This document shows, piece by piece, positions 43,016 to 54,528 of a stretch of DNA of 64,000 nt. The stretch is from Cenococcum geophilum 1.58 (lineage: Eukaryota; Ascomycota; Dothideomycetes; Gloniales; Gloniaceae), in the NCBI GenBank assembly GCA_001692895.1, contig KV748179.1, forward strand, positions 3,795,222 to 3,859,221. The letters are read 5' to 3'. Within the stretch, counting starts at the first letter, position 1. Each line of letters begins with the position of its first letter. Position numbers and translations under genes: made by a program. Under the pieces are notes generated by a model. The model made no database searches, had not been told where the DNA came from, and saw only the letters and a program-made list of their open reading frames with translations.

Positions 43016-46000
43016 ATGCCTTCTAGAGACCAAACACCTAAAGCTTCTTTAGCCGCTATAAATGAGGGAGATGCTAATATGCAAATCGACGGTGGTATAC
43101 CGGGTAGAGATGGCCCTAATCTTCGCGAGCTGGGGTGGGATGTTAAGGTTAAGCTAGCCGATCTACAGACTAACCTAAATAACCCGTTCTTTTCTGCTAA
43201 ATCATTTAAAGAGCTCTAACTATATTTTAGCTCTCCGCACCCTAGTAGTATATAGGCTTGTGCTAATATGTCTATTTAATAGGAAACCAGAGGTATTAAA
43301 AGGAATTCTAGAAATAAACTTTCGAAAGCCGTTAAAGATAAGTAGTTAGCCTATGAGATACAGGCTTTCTATTTAGTTACTTCGCGGGCTTTAAATCATC
43401 TATATTATTGCCAATACCTATTATCTAGCCTAACCCTCTAGCGTTACCCTAATAATAAATATAAGACTTCCGGGCGGTAGCTTAAGTTAGATATTAGTTA
43501 GAACTCTATATACCTAAGACCAGATATTATAGTTCTAAGTACTAACTTATTTAGTTATCTTAACTTAACTAGTACTACCCTTAATCCTCCCTTTTTTCTT
43601 ACTATAGCTTATATAGAAATAATAGAATTACAGGTCCGGATAGCTAACATCGTCGGGCTCTATAATATTAGTGGTAAATAATATCTTTGCCGTAGCTGTG
43701 GTCCTATAGCTATTGCCTAAAAATACTATATATTGTTATTTAGACGGATAAAGGTTTTTTAGGTACTATTAAGTCTTTAGTTTACAGTTTAGTTACTTTA
43801 AACTCTTTTAAGTCCTTAAACTTGGTGTTAAGCTTAGTGTTAAGCTAGTTATACTTGCGCTTTAGTGTCTAGTTTGGTTGCCTTAGACTCTTAAGTCCTT
43901 AAACTTAGTGTTAAGCTAGTTATACTTACGCTTTAGTATAACTAGTTCTAGCAAGAAAATAAAAGGTATACTCTTAGCAGCCATAAAGCTAAGCCACTTA
44001 GATTAAATACCGGTAATTAACCGTTAGTATTATAATACGCACTCTTTACGCCTAGAAATAATACTATATTATTTAATATATAATTAGCGATAATGCAGCG
44101 GAGCTGTTTATAGTATTCTTATACCCCTAAGAGTTACGGCGGCCTTTACTAACACCTATAGTGCTATAAAAGGCGGCTACCTAGCCACTAATATGTTTAT
44201 AAAAAAACACGCAAAGAGAGATATAACACTCGCATGTTTATTACAGCCCGACTACTTATAATTCGCAATTAATTCCACTACTCTAACTGGTTAGATAACG
44301 TGTAATCGCAACTAGACGGTATAAACACGGATACTAATAAGTACGCTCTAGTGGCGGTAAAATATAAGCAGAATACCTACCTAGTACCTCTATGCGGTAT
44401 ACCACATTAGAAAAGCGTCCTATTATTATTATTATTACTTAAAGTAGAGATATTTAAAGTAACTAAGAATATAAAGGCAGGTAAACCAATTTTATACGAG
44501 ATTGATAATAATATATAATAAGTTAACTAGACAATTTTAGATATTACTATATAATAATATAACAATAGCCAAAGTATACCATATAATCCTTTTCATTTAG
44601 AGTTTAATTACGCCTTTTTAATATAGCTGCACCACATTCGCTGTATAAAGGGAGACGTCAATATACTGCTTAAAGACACCCGCCTTAGCCTACTTTATAG
44701 CCTACTTAGCTTCTAATCTATAAATTAATAGGAGGAACTAATTACCGCTATTCTATTTAGTATATAAGACAAACAATAGCTCTAATTAGAGTGTAAGGTG
44801 GAATTAAATATTAAAGGCTCTAAGTAAAGGAAATACTATATTCTTTACTAGGATATTATAAATATAATTGCCTTTCTAATTGGCTATTAACCCTTTAAAG
44901 ATGCACTAGTATATATACTAAAGAGACTCTATAATGCTAATAACTACTAAGTCTATAATAAGCTATACAGCGGTGACTAATAGTGGGAGATATAAGGCAA
45001 GGTTTCTAGCAGTGCTATAGTAGTTCCTATACTTATAGCAGTTAATAAAACCTAGCTAATAATGCACTATAGCAACAAATCGGCCTAGCCGGTATATCTT
45101 ACTATTAGTAATCTTAACCAATAAGTTTAACACCAATAGACATCCCCCGCAAATATTCTTATCGGTTTTATACTAGTTATTAAAGAAAAGGATAATAATA
45201 TAAAAAGTAAAGCATATTATAAGGCGATAAGAACTATACTTAAATATAAGTCCTACTTTAGTATTCTAACGCTATATTCCATAAACTAAAATATAATAGT
45301 AATTAAGTATCTTATAGAAAGCGGCATAGACCTTTAATATGCGGATAATTTTATACGACGATGTTATCCAATCATATATAGAATAATAGCAGACTATAAA
45401 GAATAAGTGCTGCTTATAGGTGTTAAAAGCTAATAGTACTACACTATATACTAGGTCCCCCCTTTAAAGCGTAAAAACTTAACCGAGAAATAATACCCGC
45501 TATGCACCCATAAGGAGACGAGAAGATAGATTAAACGCCAGTAACTAGAGAACATTCTTTTATCCTTAAATAACTAGGTATACCTAGTAGAATATTTTAT
45601 ATGGTACTATTGCCTATTTAATATCTATAAGGGCATAATAGTAGATATTCTATATTAGCTTCTAAAGGGTATTATCATATAACTTATTAAATGGGTATAG
45701 AAACTAGTAGGCGATATTATCCAGCTAAAAAGAAAAAGAAGAGGGATGAAGATAACTATAATAAATATATTTACAGAGGCTTAGTTTAATTAGTGTTTTA
45801 GATAAGTCCTAGCTTTTACAGGACTAAAACGGTTTAATAATCTGTTATTTAGTAAAGTTACTTAATGGATAGGTAATGAATAAAAAGCCATGGTTCGTTA
45901 ACTTGTTGCTATACTAGCCCCATTACTGTCGTCTAGGGAACTATATACTATACATTTTATAAGAGCCGTATATAACTTCGTTATTATAGCTTAGTATTAC

Positions 46001-47210
46001 ACCTATAATGAGGAGATACTATAATATATACACCACGCCCTATATTAAATTAATATACTTAAAGGCGTGTTTTAAAGTTTCCGTCTAAAGGCAAAGGATT
46101 CTAATATGGGCTATTTTAATATACTAAAATTCCATGCCCTTATATATTTTAAGGAAAATATCCGCCTATACGGATGCGCAGATGGGTACTATATTAGCGT
46201 AAATAGCGAAGCTAGACACCGTTACATTATTAAGGCGTTTTATAACTTAATAAATAAACGGGATTCGCTATCTTAAATCTGCTCTTATAATTTAAAATAG
46301 GTAGCAGTACTAGCAATAGAAGACGAAATAGCTTTTATAAATAGTGATTCTGTACTATAGTCTTCCCAGCGTCTAAAGGTATAGGTTACTTAACTAACAT
46401 AGCATTTAGCAGTTGTAAAGCTTTAGTGGCCTTTAGAAGATATAGATAGGGTAACAGATCTTATCTAAAGGCGTTTTAGGTTAAAGACGTGGCTTTATAT
46501 ATCTTATATAGCAAACTACTATAAAATCCTAGGGTTTCTAGATAGTATTATGGTATTTATTTAAAAGTATAGGCGAAAACTATAAGGCGAACGTGCCCAG
46601 AACTCCAATATAGACCAGAAAGAGAAGGATTCTTTATAGGTTAAGCGCCTGCTTATTAAAATATATTTATCTATCCGCTATTAAAAACGAGACAGAAAAA
46701 ATACAACCGATCTTAAGGCCTAAATTAGTGAGGTAGTATATTACGTATTAGATTGGTAATGTTCTAACTAGTGGAGGTATAATTACATATAGGTTTAAGA
46801 GTATATAGATAACGACGACCGTATTAGAAAGGGCCGCACACCATTAAGTAGAAGACTTATGGGCTAGTTTTAGCTAATTGTTACTATTCTAGATATTAAA
46901 AGGTTAGATAAGTACGGTGTATATATATAATATACTAGAGCTATAGTAGAGCTGCTTTAACTATTGAATTATAGATTGCCGCATCTAATACACGGCATAG
47001 TTAAGGTAAAAAGGTGGCCGCGCTCAAGCGTAAATACTAGGCAAGTACTTAAAGGTGGTCGCTTTTATTTAATGCTATCTATTCTACAAAGCGCGCATAT
47101 TATTCCAACCGCTACTTCTTGTCTAGATTTATACTATATTAATAATTATATTAATTAGGACTAATATAATACTCTATACTCAGACAACTTTCTTAAAGAA
47201 GGAACCCGCA
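43016..47210 (+). mobile_element. Plavaka (CMC superfamily) DNA transposon transposase relic
   Basis: On the plus strand a transposase is readable in pieces with TAG/TAA at Gln positions. Matches to the Plavaka family in order: SNKSA-stop-PVYLTISNL (about 45,070-45,115), RRCYPIIYRIIADYKE (about 45,360-45,405), NIYKGIIVDILY (about 45,620), and FNILKFHALIYFKENIRLYG (about 46,112-46,175, family FNIPKFHSLxHYVxxIRLFG). The block ends near 47,200. An intact 67-codon frame at 43016-43219 (MPSRDQTPKASLAAINEGD) may be its original N-terminus. Repeats of 10 to 90 bp lie just beyond it. Terminal inverted repeats starting CACT were not found, so the element's ends are unknown. Confidence 0.75.
43813..43942. 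repeat. 84-bp tandem duplication inside the transposase relic
   Basis: CTTAAACTTGGTGTTAAGC... at 43813 recurs as CTTAAACTTAGTGTTAAGC at about 43897, both running into TAGTTATACTTRCGCTTTAG. Confidence 0.7.
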
Positions 47211-47270
47211 TTACGTTATTATATAGAAGCTAGGACAAATAGTAAAAGCAGCTAAGCTAGTATAGAACCT

Positions 47271-47350
47271 ATATAAGACTATATAGGACTATATAAGATT
47301 ATATAAGATTATATAAGATTGTATAAGATTATATAAAATTATATAAAATT
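47271..47350. repeat. 10-bp tandem repeat ATATAAGATT
   Basis: About eight units of ATATAAGATT with single-base variants (ATATAGGACT, GTATAAGATT, ATATAAAATT). Confidence 0.9.
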
Positions 47351-47460
47351 ATTTTAATCCTAATATATATTATAAGCTAGCATACTACAGGCTAAGAAAA
47401 TAGTAAAAATTTATTTACGCAATTGGTATACAACTTTAAAATAATATATTATATTACCTT

Positions 47461-47765
47461 AATTACATATTAAGGAATGTGTAGTTAGCTTTTAAAGTTA
47501 TTAAGTTAGTTAACTATATATTATTTAAATTTTAAGTTAGTTAATTGCATATTAAGGAATATACAGTTAGCTTTTAAAGTTATTAAGTAGGTTAACTACG
47601 TGTTATTTAACTTTTAAATATATTAAGTTAGTTAATTGCGTATTAAGTTAGTTAAGTTATATATTAAGTTAGTTAATTACATATTAAGTTAGTTAAGTTA
47701 TATATCAAGTTAGTCAATTACGTGTTAAGTTAGTTAATTGCGTGTCAAGTTGGTTAAATTGCATA
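47461..47765. repeat. Nested tandem repeat of TTAAGTTAGTTAATT units
   Basis: Two longer units of about 82-90 bp (each with TATTAAGGAAT and TTAGCTTTTAAAGTTATTAAG) are followed by at least six 20-21-bp units built on TTAAGTTAGTTAATTRCRTA. It seems the short unit expanded out of the end of the long one. Confidence 0.85.
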
Positions 47766-48756
47766 TTAATTACGCGAAACGCGAAAAACAAAGTCTACTT
47801 GAATCTCATCCTACGAATATTTTCCCAATGAAGGCACAAGAGGAGGAGTATTTACTACTTATTAATATCTTTGTTATAGCTTAAATAAATGCCTTTAAGG
47901 TAAAGCTTAAACGAATGCTGTATTATAAAGATACTAAGCTAAGTGTTAGCGACTCAGTCAATCGAGATATAAGCACGGTAAAAGGGTCGCGCAAGCCTAT
48001 ATAATTGGATTGTCTATAAACGAGAATCTAAAGCTAGGGAAAGGAAAGGAGAAGAAGAGTAGCGCTGTTCGGTGTTTTATAAGATCTTCGCGTCACGTGA
48101 TTGCAATATACGGCAATCTGTGGCAATCTGTGGCAACTTGCCGGTGCGAGGTTCTGCCAAGTTCTGCCAGTTCTGCCAGTGCCGTAACACTAAGGAGCAG
48201 AAGAAGGTAAAGGAAAGGACACGTCTATTTATAGGCGCCAAGTCTCCAAGCGAGCCCCTAACTAGGGTCTGTAACGGTGCCGTGACAATCTTCGTCGTTA
48301 TTAGGTATAATTATAAAAGGATAATACTGTACAAAGTATTAGGAAATTTAGTAGAAAGGATAACTATATAGGTTATTTAAAGGGCATAAAGACTTAGTTT
48401 AAGAAGAATAAAGTCCCGTTTATTGCTTCTCCTAGAAGCTCTCCTAATCTATTAATCTTTAAGTCTTACGCGCACCCTTTAAAAAAGATGTTTTACGCAA
48501 GGAGTAAGACAAAAGAGGAGGCTTTAGCGCGGTTTATAGATTTATTTAAGGAGATAGACTAGAAGATAATTTAGAATATATACAAGTACTATATAAAGCG
48601 TCTACACAACTATAAGAGACGTAATGGGCAAATAACAAAGTATTAGAGTAGTAATATATCTTCAAAAATGGTCGATTTTTAGTAGTTGCGCACGTGCCAA
48701 TATCGGCCGCTTATTTCTGCGCTGTACAGAGCGTTCCCACCCGCTAAGTCGGCCAA
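47766..48756. other. Right edge of the AT-rich island
   Basis: Composition returns to normal at about 47,770-47,860 and 48,060-48,300, is AT-rich again at 48,300-48,660, then normal. Short direct repeats occur at 48,113-48,140 (GGCAATCTGTGGCAATCTGT) and 48,150-48,180 (TTCTGCCAG three times). Frames of 66 and 99 codons here overlap and have no recognisable domain. Confidence 0.5.
48235..48288 (+). repeat. 54-bp direct repeat, right copy
   Basis: GCGCCAAGTCTCC ... GAGCCCCTAACTAGGGTCTG matches the copy at 27515-27568; see that entry. Confidence 0.7.
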
Positions 48757-50855
48757 TCAACATTTCATCCGAATCCCCTCCCTCAACTCTTGTTCCCTAA
48801 CCTCGAACATGACCTGCACACCAACGAAAAGCGCTCCACAAGCCGACGCCAAAAAGGCGAGCCCGGAGTAACTGCGCACAATGCCTTTAGCTAAACCTTC
48901 TAAGCCATCCAGTCCCAGCGCGAACCCAACTAAGTTTGCAACCATCATCATGAGGATGTTTCCAACAGCGCCAATACCGCATATTATCCGATAGGCATTT
49001 GGTTGGTCTCGCCATTTTCGGCGTGGAAGTAGAAGTGAGGCGATTATTTCTGGCAAAACAAAAAGTGTAACTAGCCAACCCCACATAAGTAAGCGAAGCT
49101 GGATATCATGCCAAAGAGCAACGAATGTAAAGACGGCCAGGTAGTTTAAGATAGACCTGAACCGCCCCCAGAAACCAGCAGCACCACTGCCGCCAATTGG
49201 AATATAAATATATCTGACAATCCAGCGATTGAAGCTCCGGTGCCAGCCCCGCCAAAACGCCATAGCAGAGTAATTATCGCTCATACAGCGGACCATGTTT
49301 TCAGGGGGATCGATACCGTCCAGAAGGGCCCAAAGACGGAAGAATCGCCACGGTAGAAGGAGTTTTAGCCAAATATGATTTAGGTTGAAGAAACCCAGCA
49401 TGCTGAGTTGAAATGGTGTGTAGACTTCCCACGACGGCTGGGCTTTGAATATGGCGACCATGTACATGTAATGAATCATGACTTCCATTGTGAGCAAAGC
49501 GATAGCGAATCGGATAGCATACAGAGTAGTGCGCGTCTGATTTATGCTGTAAGGACGATATCTTAGCTGGGAGATGTAGTCGTTGAACGTTATTATGGGT
49601 CCAGTAAGATAGAGTGGAGAATACAAGACGTAGGCAAAATAATTGCGGAATGAGTAGTCTCCGTTTTTGGCTGGAGCTGAAACACGATCACGCTCAGAGA
49701 GGTTGGAAAGATCAAGTTGCTTCTTCTTGTGGGCGTTAGTATATGAGAAGAGGAATGGAAAAGAACGCACCTCGACCGGACTACCGTTACGAAGTTGCAG
49801 ACTCCAGTAGTAATCCATATTGAAACTTATGAGGCGAAGCACAGTGATGTTGAAAAGAACCTCCCACCTGGGGATAAGGCCTCCATAGCCATCAAGCCAC
49901 GTCCCCCAATTTACTGCGGTAAGACCATCCTCCGAAAGCGGTTGAAGGAAGACAAAAGAATATATTCTACCAAATGAATATCCCCGGCAGAGCTCATTCG
50001 CGAAGAGGACTCCAATATTGAAGACCCAGGTTGCCGTAGGGATATATTCTTTTGGTAACTTTTTGCTTAGGCTGTAGTTCAGGTATAATATCAAGAGCAC
50101 TTTCAATGTTGAGAATCCGTGTAAAGCAATAAGAAACAGAGTAGTAAATAGTACATTGAAAGAGATGCGTTGCTCAAGTCGAGCATCTGCAGCAGCGGAT
50201 GTAGGTAAGCCTTGAGTTAATCTTCCATTTGGCCCAGCAGATGGCTGGACTTGGGTATACGTGTCCGCACGCCAAAATGTGTCATACAGCTTCCGAAGAA
50301 TCGGATGAAGAATGACAATCAGAAATAGATACGGAATATTTTTTCGAAATCCAGAATACTGGGCATCGGAGTCATCCTAGATCTGGGTTTAGCATATGGC
50401 GAAATGTGTGAGAAGAAAATCAGGGAACATACAATCTTGCGGCCAGGAATCCAGCCCTCGGAAAGTAAAGGGGCGAATTTAGCATAGTTGGGATGTGATT
50501 CTGCATGTAGCAATAAGAAATAGAGTTGAGAAATATTTTTTTCTGATTAGATCCCACCTTTCGAGACATCATACACCACCTTGAACATGAAGGGTACGGC
50601 CGTTATGAAAACAAAATAGTAGATATAGAACTCTGGAGTCCTCCATCTTGAGGCTTGAGCCCCTTCAACGCTTTTTGTAGGCTTGCCATTAATTAGCCTA
50701 ACTTGGGCTTGGCCATCTTGCTGCGGAGAAGGCCTTGTAGGATCAAGACGTAGCTCATTTAGAGCTTGCTTTGGGGGTGTAGTAGAAGAAATTATAAACC
50801 GAGTGTCTAGAGTATCCAGAGAGTAGAGTTGGCGCAAGTATTGAAGCCACATCAT
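48757..50855 (-). CDS. GUP1: Gup1, MBOAT-family O-acyltransferase
   Basis: Gup1 is a multi-pass ER membrane acyltransferase that remodels GPI-anchor lipids and affects glycerol uptake and membrane/wall integrity in yeast. Exons: 50855-50558, 50500-50433, 50376-48757; introns of 57 nt (GTGGGA ... GCAG) and 56 nt (GTATGT, CTAAAC branch, TAG). All phases close, giving 661 residues. Family landmarks: LYSLDTLDTRF at the N-terminus, WRTPEFYIYYFVF as the first membrane segment, SHPNYAKFAPLLSEGWIPGR, DDSDAQYSGFRKNIPYLF, and the MBOAT core FWRGWHRSFNRWIVRYIYIP with the conserved His in FVALWHDIQLRLL. It looks complete. Its stop codon lies only about 97 bp from the edge of the RIP-mutated island, and the coding sequence shows no sign of mutation leaking in. 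Confidence 0.95.
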
Positions 50856-51148
50856 GTCATTTGGTTCTACCTGAACATTTCAGAGATCTACGAAGGAGTG
50901 TAAAGGAGTGTCGTGGACCGCCGGAGGCTGGGTGATGTTAGCGGAAAGGAGAGAGGTCGGTTGGACGTTTTCCAGAAACGAATGTCAACGCCAACCTCGC
51001 GATGCGACAGGCCTTCACCCAAACCAATCGCGACCACAACTACTAGATACTCTAGATTCGGCTGTCGAAGGAGATTCGCGCGTCAATGAACCACTCTCAG
51101 TAAACCATCTATCAACAAAGGCCGCCTAATCTCTCCCTCTATTGCGCG
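50856..51148. promoter_or_regulatory. Divergent promoter between GUP1 and ARP4
   Basis: This 293-bp gap separates two head-to-head genes, so it must hold both promoters. No specific motif is claimed. A plus-strand 73-codon frame across it is taken as chance. Confidence 0.5.
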
Positions 51149-52763
51149 ATGAATATCCCAAACTCATCCACAGCTCCAAATGCTTCGGAGTACGCTGGAG
51201 GTATCTTTCTTCAAGCTTTCTCATACTTGATGCCAGGCGCACTAACAGTTCCTATCTAGACGAGGTTTCAGCGATCGTTCTCGACCCCGCTTTCTCCACC
51301 ACACGTGCGGGCTTCGCGGGTGAAGATGGACCAAAATCTGTCGTCCCAACCTACTACGGCGTGATAGAGTCTGACTCAGGACCCCAATACCTCTTCGGCG
51401 AGAATGCGATCCACAATCCTCTTCCAAATCTCGAGATCAAGAACCCGTGGTCATCAGACGGTATAGTTGAGGATTGGGAGACAGCAACGAGGGTATGGGA
51501 ATACGCCATCACATCGCGTTTAACAGGCGCAAAGCCCACCGATCCCGCTAAAAACGGCCTTAACGAGCCTTCGAACGGGGATATGGATGTAGAGATGGAG
51601 GCATTGGATGATGCAGAGAAGCCGCTGGCGGATAGTCCATTACTGATGACGGAACCAGGCTGGAGTTCGTCTAAGGCGCGGGAAAAGTACATAGAAATTG
51701 CAATGGAGGACTGGGGCACACCGGCGTTCTACCTTGGAAAGACTGGAGTTCTGGCGGCGTAGGTGCGAACCACCAAGAACAACTAATGGCGGGTCTCTAA
51801 CAATATGGGTACAGGTTTGCTTCGGGCAAAGCTTCAGCTATTGTCATTGATATTGGAGCGTCTATGACTTCAGTTACCCCTGTAGTTGATGGGATGGTTT
51901 TGAAGAAAGGTAAACCAACTACTTTGTATGTGAATAATTGATACTAAATGTTCTGTTAGGTGTCCAGAAATCACCACTTGCTGGAAACTTTGTCTCGAAT
52001 CAGATTCGCCTTATATTTGGGCAAAGCCAGCCTCAAATTCCTCTAACGCCACACTATACGGTCTCCTCAAAAGTCCAAGTGGACGCAGGAGCACCGGCCC
52101 AAGCCACATATAAGAAGCTCGAGAATCCGCCAACAGCATCGTTCCGCCGATATGAAGAAGAGCGTGTCTTGACCGAGTTCAAGGAATCAGTCGTAGAAGT
52201 ATGGCCGGGTCCAGGAAGGTTTAGTAACGGCACAAACGAGGAGATTGCCAAATCAAGCCCCGGCAGACCTTTTGAGATGCCCGATGGCTGGAACCAGGTT
52301 TTTGGCGTGGAACGATTCAAAGCTGCGGAAGGATTGTTTGAAGCAAAAGCTGCTTTATTCGTGCGTACATTAACTAGGTTTTGCTTTGCTCGTATTTTAA
52401 CATCACATATAGGATGCAGATAATCCCCGCCCGCAGGATAGCCAGACCATTCCTGAACTCGTTCGTGCTGCCATGAACCATGTAGATGTCGACCAGCGAC
52501 ATGTACTCCTCGCCAACGTTGTCGTCACCGGTGGCTCTTCTCTGCTTTATCACTTTACCGACCGCATCAACTACGAGCTACAGAACCTCTACCCTGCGCC
52601 TCGCATTAGGTTAATAGCACCGGGAAATATTGTTGAGCGCAAATATGCAGCATGGATTGGAGGTAGTATCCTGGCGAGTCTAGGTAGCTTCCATCAACTG
52701 TGGATCTCAAAGAAAGAGTATGAGGAACATGGGACGGGGATTGTGGAGAAGAGATGCAAGTAG
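51149..52763 (+). CDS. ARP4: Actin-related protein Arp4
   Basis: Arp4 is the nuclear actin-related subunit shared by NuA4, SWR1 and INO80 chromatin complexes. Five exons: 51149-51200, 51260-51758, 51815-51909, 51960-52360, 52413-52763; introns of 59, 56, 50 and 52 nt, three with good branch sites (CACTAACAG, CTCTAACAA, ATACTAAAT). Phases close to 465 residues, the normal size. Landmarks: [26 protein letters not shown]-type [46 protein letters not shown], the acidic Arp4 insert [30 protein letters not shown] and C-terminal [19 protein letters not shown]. The tiny first exon was chosen because it restores the family N-terminus exactly. No anomalies. Confidence 0.95.
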
Positions 52764-53114
52764 GCTGGTTTTCTAGAGAAGTCTGATCTCCATCGGTCTA
52801 GAATGGGTCTGTATCTGGATGTCTGTACTGCCTACTTTGCGTTTCGGATGGGCGTAGCTCGGAAAAGAATGGGAAATTAATGATATCAGCTGGGCTCGCC
52901 TAGCGATGCTCTTTGAGAGCGCCTTCGCAAGGCAAGCTGAAGGTGGCTAGGTATTTGTTTATTGAGAGCGTCAAGTACCCGCAATATCTATAACCTGACT
53001 GAAGCTTCTTTTTCAGGCCTGCATAGAATTACATGGTCTCCATGCTCAAAACGCTATAGTATACACTGTTCACCTCGTTCTCCTTTGGTCCCCGACCCTT
53101 TCATTACGAAATCC
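52764..53114. other. Convergent 3' region of ARP4 and PUP1
   Basis: No gene seen in 351 bp. It must hold both 3' UTRs. Confidence 0.5.
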
Positions 53115-54032
53115 TTAAGAATCCACCTCCATCTTCTCCGCCGCACCTGCAACACTTTGGTCATCCAGCTCGTGCACTGTAACGTACTTGCTAATCTCCT
53201 CTCGAGTAATAACCTTCTCATTCAGCACAGCAGTCGTGCCCCTCTTAAACCTATAGTTGCGCTGCTTCTGCTCTCGCACGTTGGGAGTGATATAGTTTCG
53301 CATCAGGGTCGTTTTTTCCTCTGTGATTACACATACATCCACATTACTTCCCGACCCCAAGTCGTTAAAGATACCGGCCTGAATTGCGTCTGCGGCTAGC
53401 TTGATGGCCTCTTCCCGCGTCAGTTTTGATTTCCACTGTGTCTCGAAAACGGACATAGCAGCAAGCGACCCAGATCCCATGGTAACATAAGGGAGCTTGT
53501 CAGTCGAGCCATGTGCGTGCACAGTGAAAAGATGTGCTCCAGTAGGGTCAACGCCAGCCACAACAAGGTAGGCGCCAATGTGACCTTGGTAGCGGAAAAG
53601 GTGTTGTTTAAGCATCGTCATACATGTTACGACACGCGGCTTGCGGCCTGTGGACAGGGCGTGGAGCTCGAGGTTGGAGGAGATGATGGCAGTGGTGAAT
53701 TCGGTGTCAGCGGCAGTACCGGCGCCTGCGCACCAGATCTGCGGAGCGATATAGTGGAGTTTTTCACAGTTCTAAGGTATACAGTTAAAACAAATAGAGA
53801 ATGGGATTCAAGCATAGATATGATGTTTCTTAGTAGACTGCGAGATGAGTTGGCATACCTTGTCTGCCACGATAGGTCCGCTGGTGGCTCTTGTGTCGGC
53901 CGCAATCACCACTCCTCCCTCATATATACATCCTACAATGGTCGTACCGGTACTGGTGGCCTTTGGTAAGGGTACGCCCTGTGCATGTAGGGCAGCATTG
54001 CGGTTGTGGTTGGAAAAGTCGAAACCGGGCAT
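53115..54032 (-). CDS. PUP1: 20S proteasome subunit beta-2 (trypsin-like)
   Basis: This is the catalytic beta-2 subunit of the 20S core. Exon 1 is 54032-53859 (58 codons), intron 53858-53772 (87 nt, GTATGC donor, TTAACT branch, TTAG acceptor), exon 2 53771-53115; 276 residues. The propeptide ends at STG and the mature N-terminal nucleophile Thr opens [19 protein letters not shown]. Further landmarks: [26 protein letters not shown]-like [52 protein letters not shown] and the long beta-2-type C-terminal arm. It appears intact. It is divergent with NUP159. Confidence 0.97.
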
Positions 54033-54528
54033 GGTTGTGGTGTGGGCCGGGCCTGATGAGGTCGACGGTATTGATGAGGTATCGTTTAGACTATCTGATG
54101 AAATGAAAGTCTTTGGTAGAGCACTAGAGGTAGTGAGGAGTTCAGGAGATGTGATAGCTGATGTCAGGATGTTGCTGTTCGTGGTGTACGCAGCTGTCCG
54201 TGCCTAACTGAAGCTCTCCAAACGCGAAGCTCACCGCGTGCGGAGCTCTCCGTCCAAGCTGCAGGCTTCCAATCAATCAAACAGTCAACAACGAAAGTGA
54301 ATTGCTTAAGGCATACGGCTTGCCGCTCTCATTCATAGGAGCGCAGGCCACATCGCCGCAACCACTATTTTCAATAAAAGCGTCGAACTCTTCCGCCTGA
54401 GCCCTCCCCGGCTCCATTCACGCTCCTTTTCCTCGCCATCTTTTCCCATTCCTCATGTTGAGGACAGACTCCCGCTAACTCGAAGGACTCCATCGCGCGA
54501 GGTTCGCCCTGAATACATCTTAGCCAGT
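54033..54528. promoter_or_regulatory. Divergent promoter between PUP1 and NUP159
   Basis: This 496-bp gap separates two head-to-head genes. I looked for a proteasome-type PACE element (GGTGGCAAA) and did not find a clear one. No gene is supported inside, although a plus-strand frame antisense to PUP1 exon 1 runs into it to 54207. Confidence 0.45.

Larger units (their letters stand above)
27569..48660. repeat. RIP-mutated AT-rich island
   Basis: Composition shifts abruptly near 27,570 to TA-rich sequence and back near 48,050-48,660. Relic coding stretches in it carry TAG/TAA where families have Gln (CAG/CAA) and almost no CpA/TpG, the footprint of repeat-induced point mutation in ascomycetes. 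It contains at least two mobile or repetitive gene relics and about ten tandem-repeat arrays, listed separately. Such blocks are typically heterochromatic; that is from general knowledge, not from this sequence. I found no intact gene inside. Confidence 0.85.

Noticed and set aside
43016-43219. Calling this 67-codon frame a live small gene
   Set aside because: It leads directly into RIP-broken transposase sequence and has no independent stop context or promoter support.
27569-48660. Idea that the island is one giant Starship-type element
   Set aside because: I could not find a captain-like DUF3435 tyrosine recombinase or matching ends; the 54-bp repeats alone do not prove it.
27569-48660. 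Idea that the island is mainly LTR retroelements or virus-derived
   Set aside because: I recognised no long terminal repeats, capsid, protease, polymerase or envelope-like pieces; the relics seen are an SNF2-type helicase and a DNA transposase.
53511-54207. Plus-strand frames of 120-152 codons over the proteasome gene
   Set aside because: Antisense shadows of PUP1, whose exons fit the family exactly.
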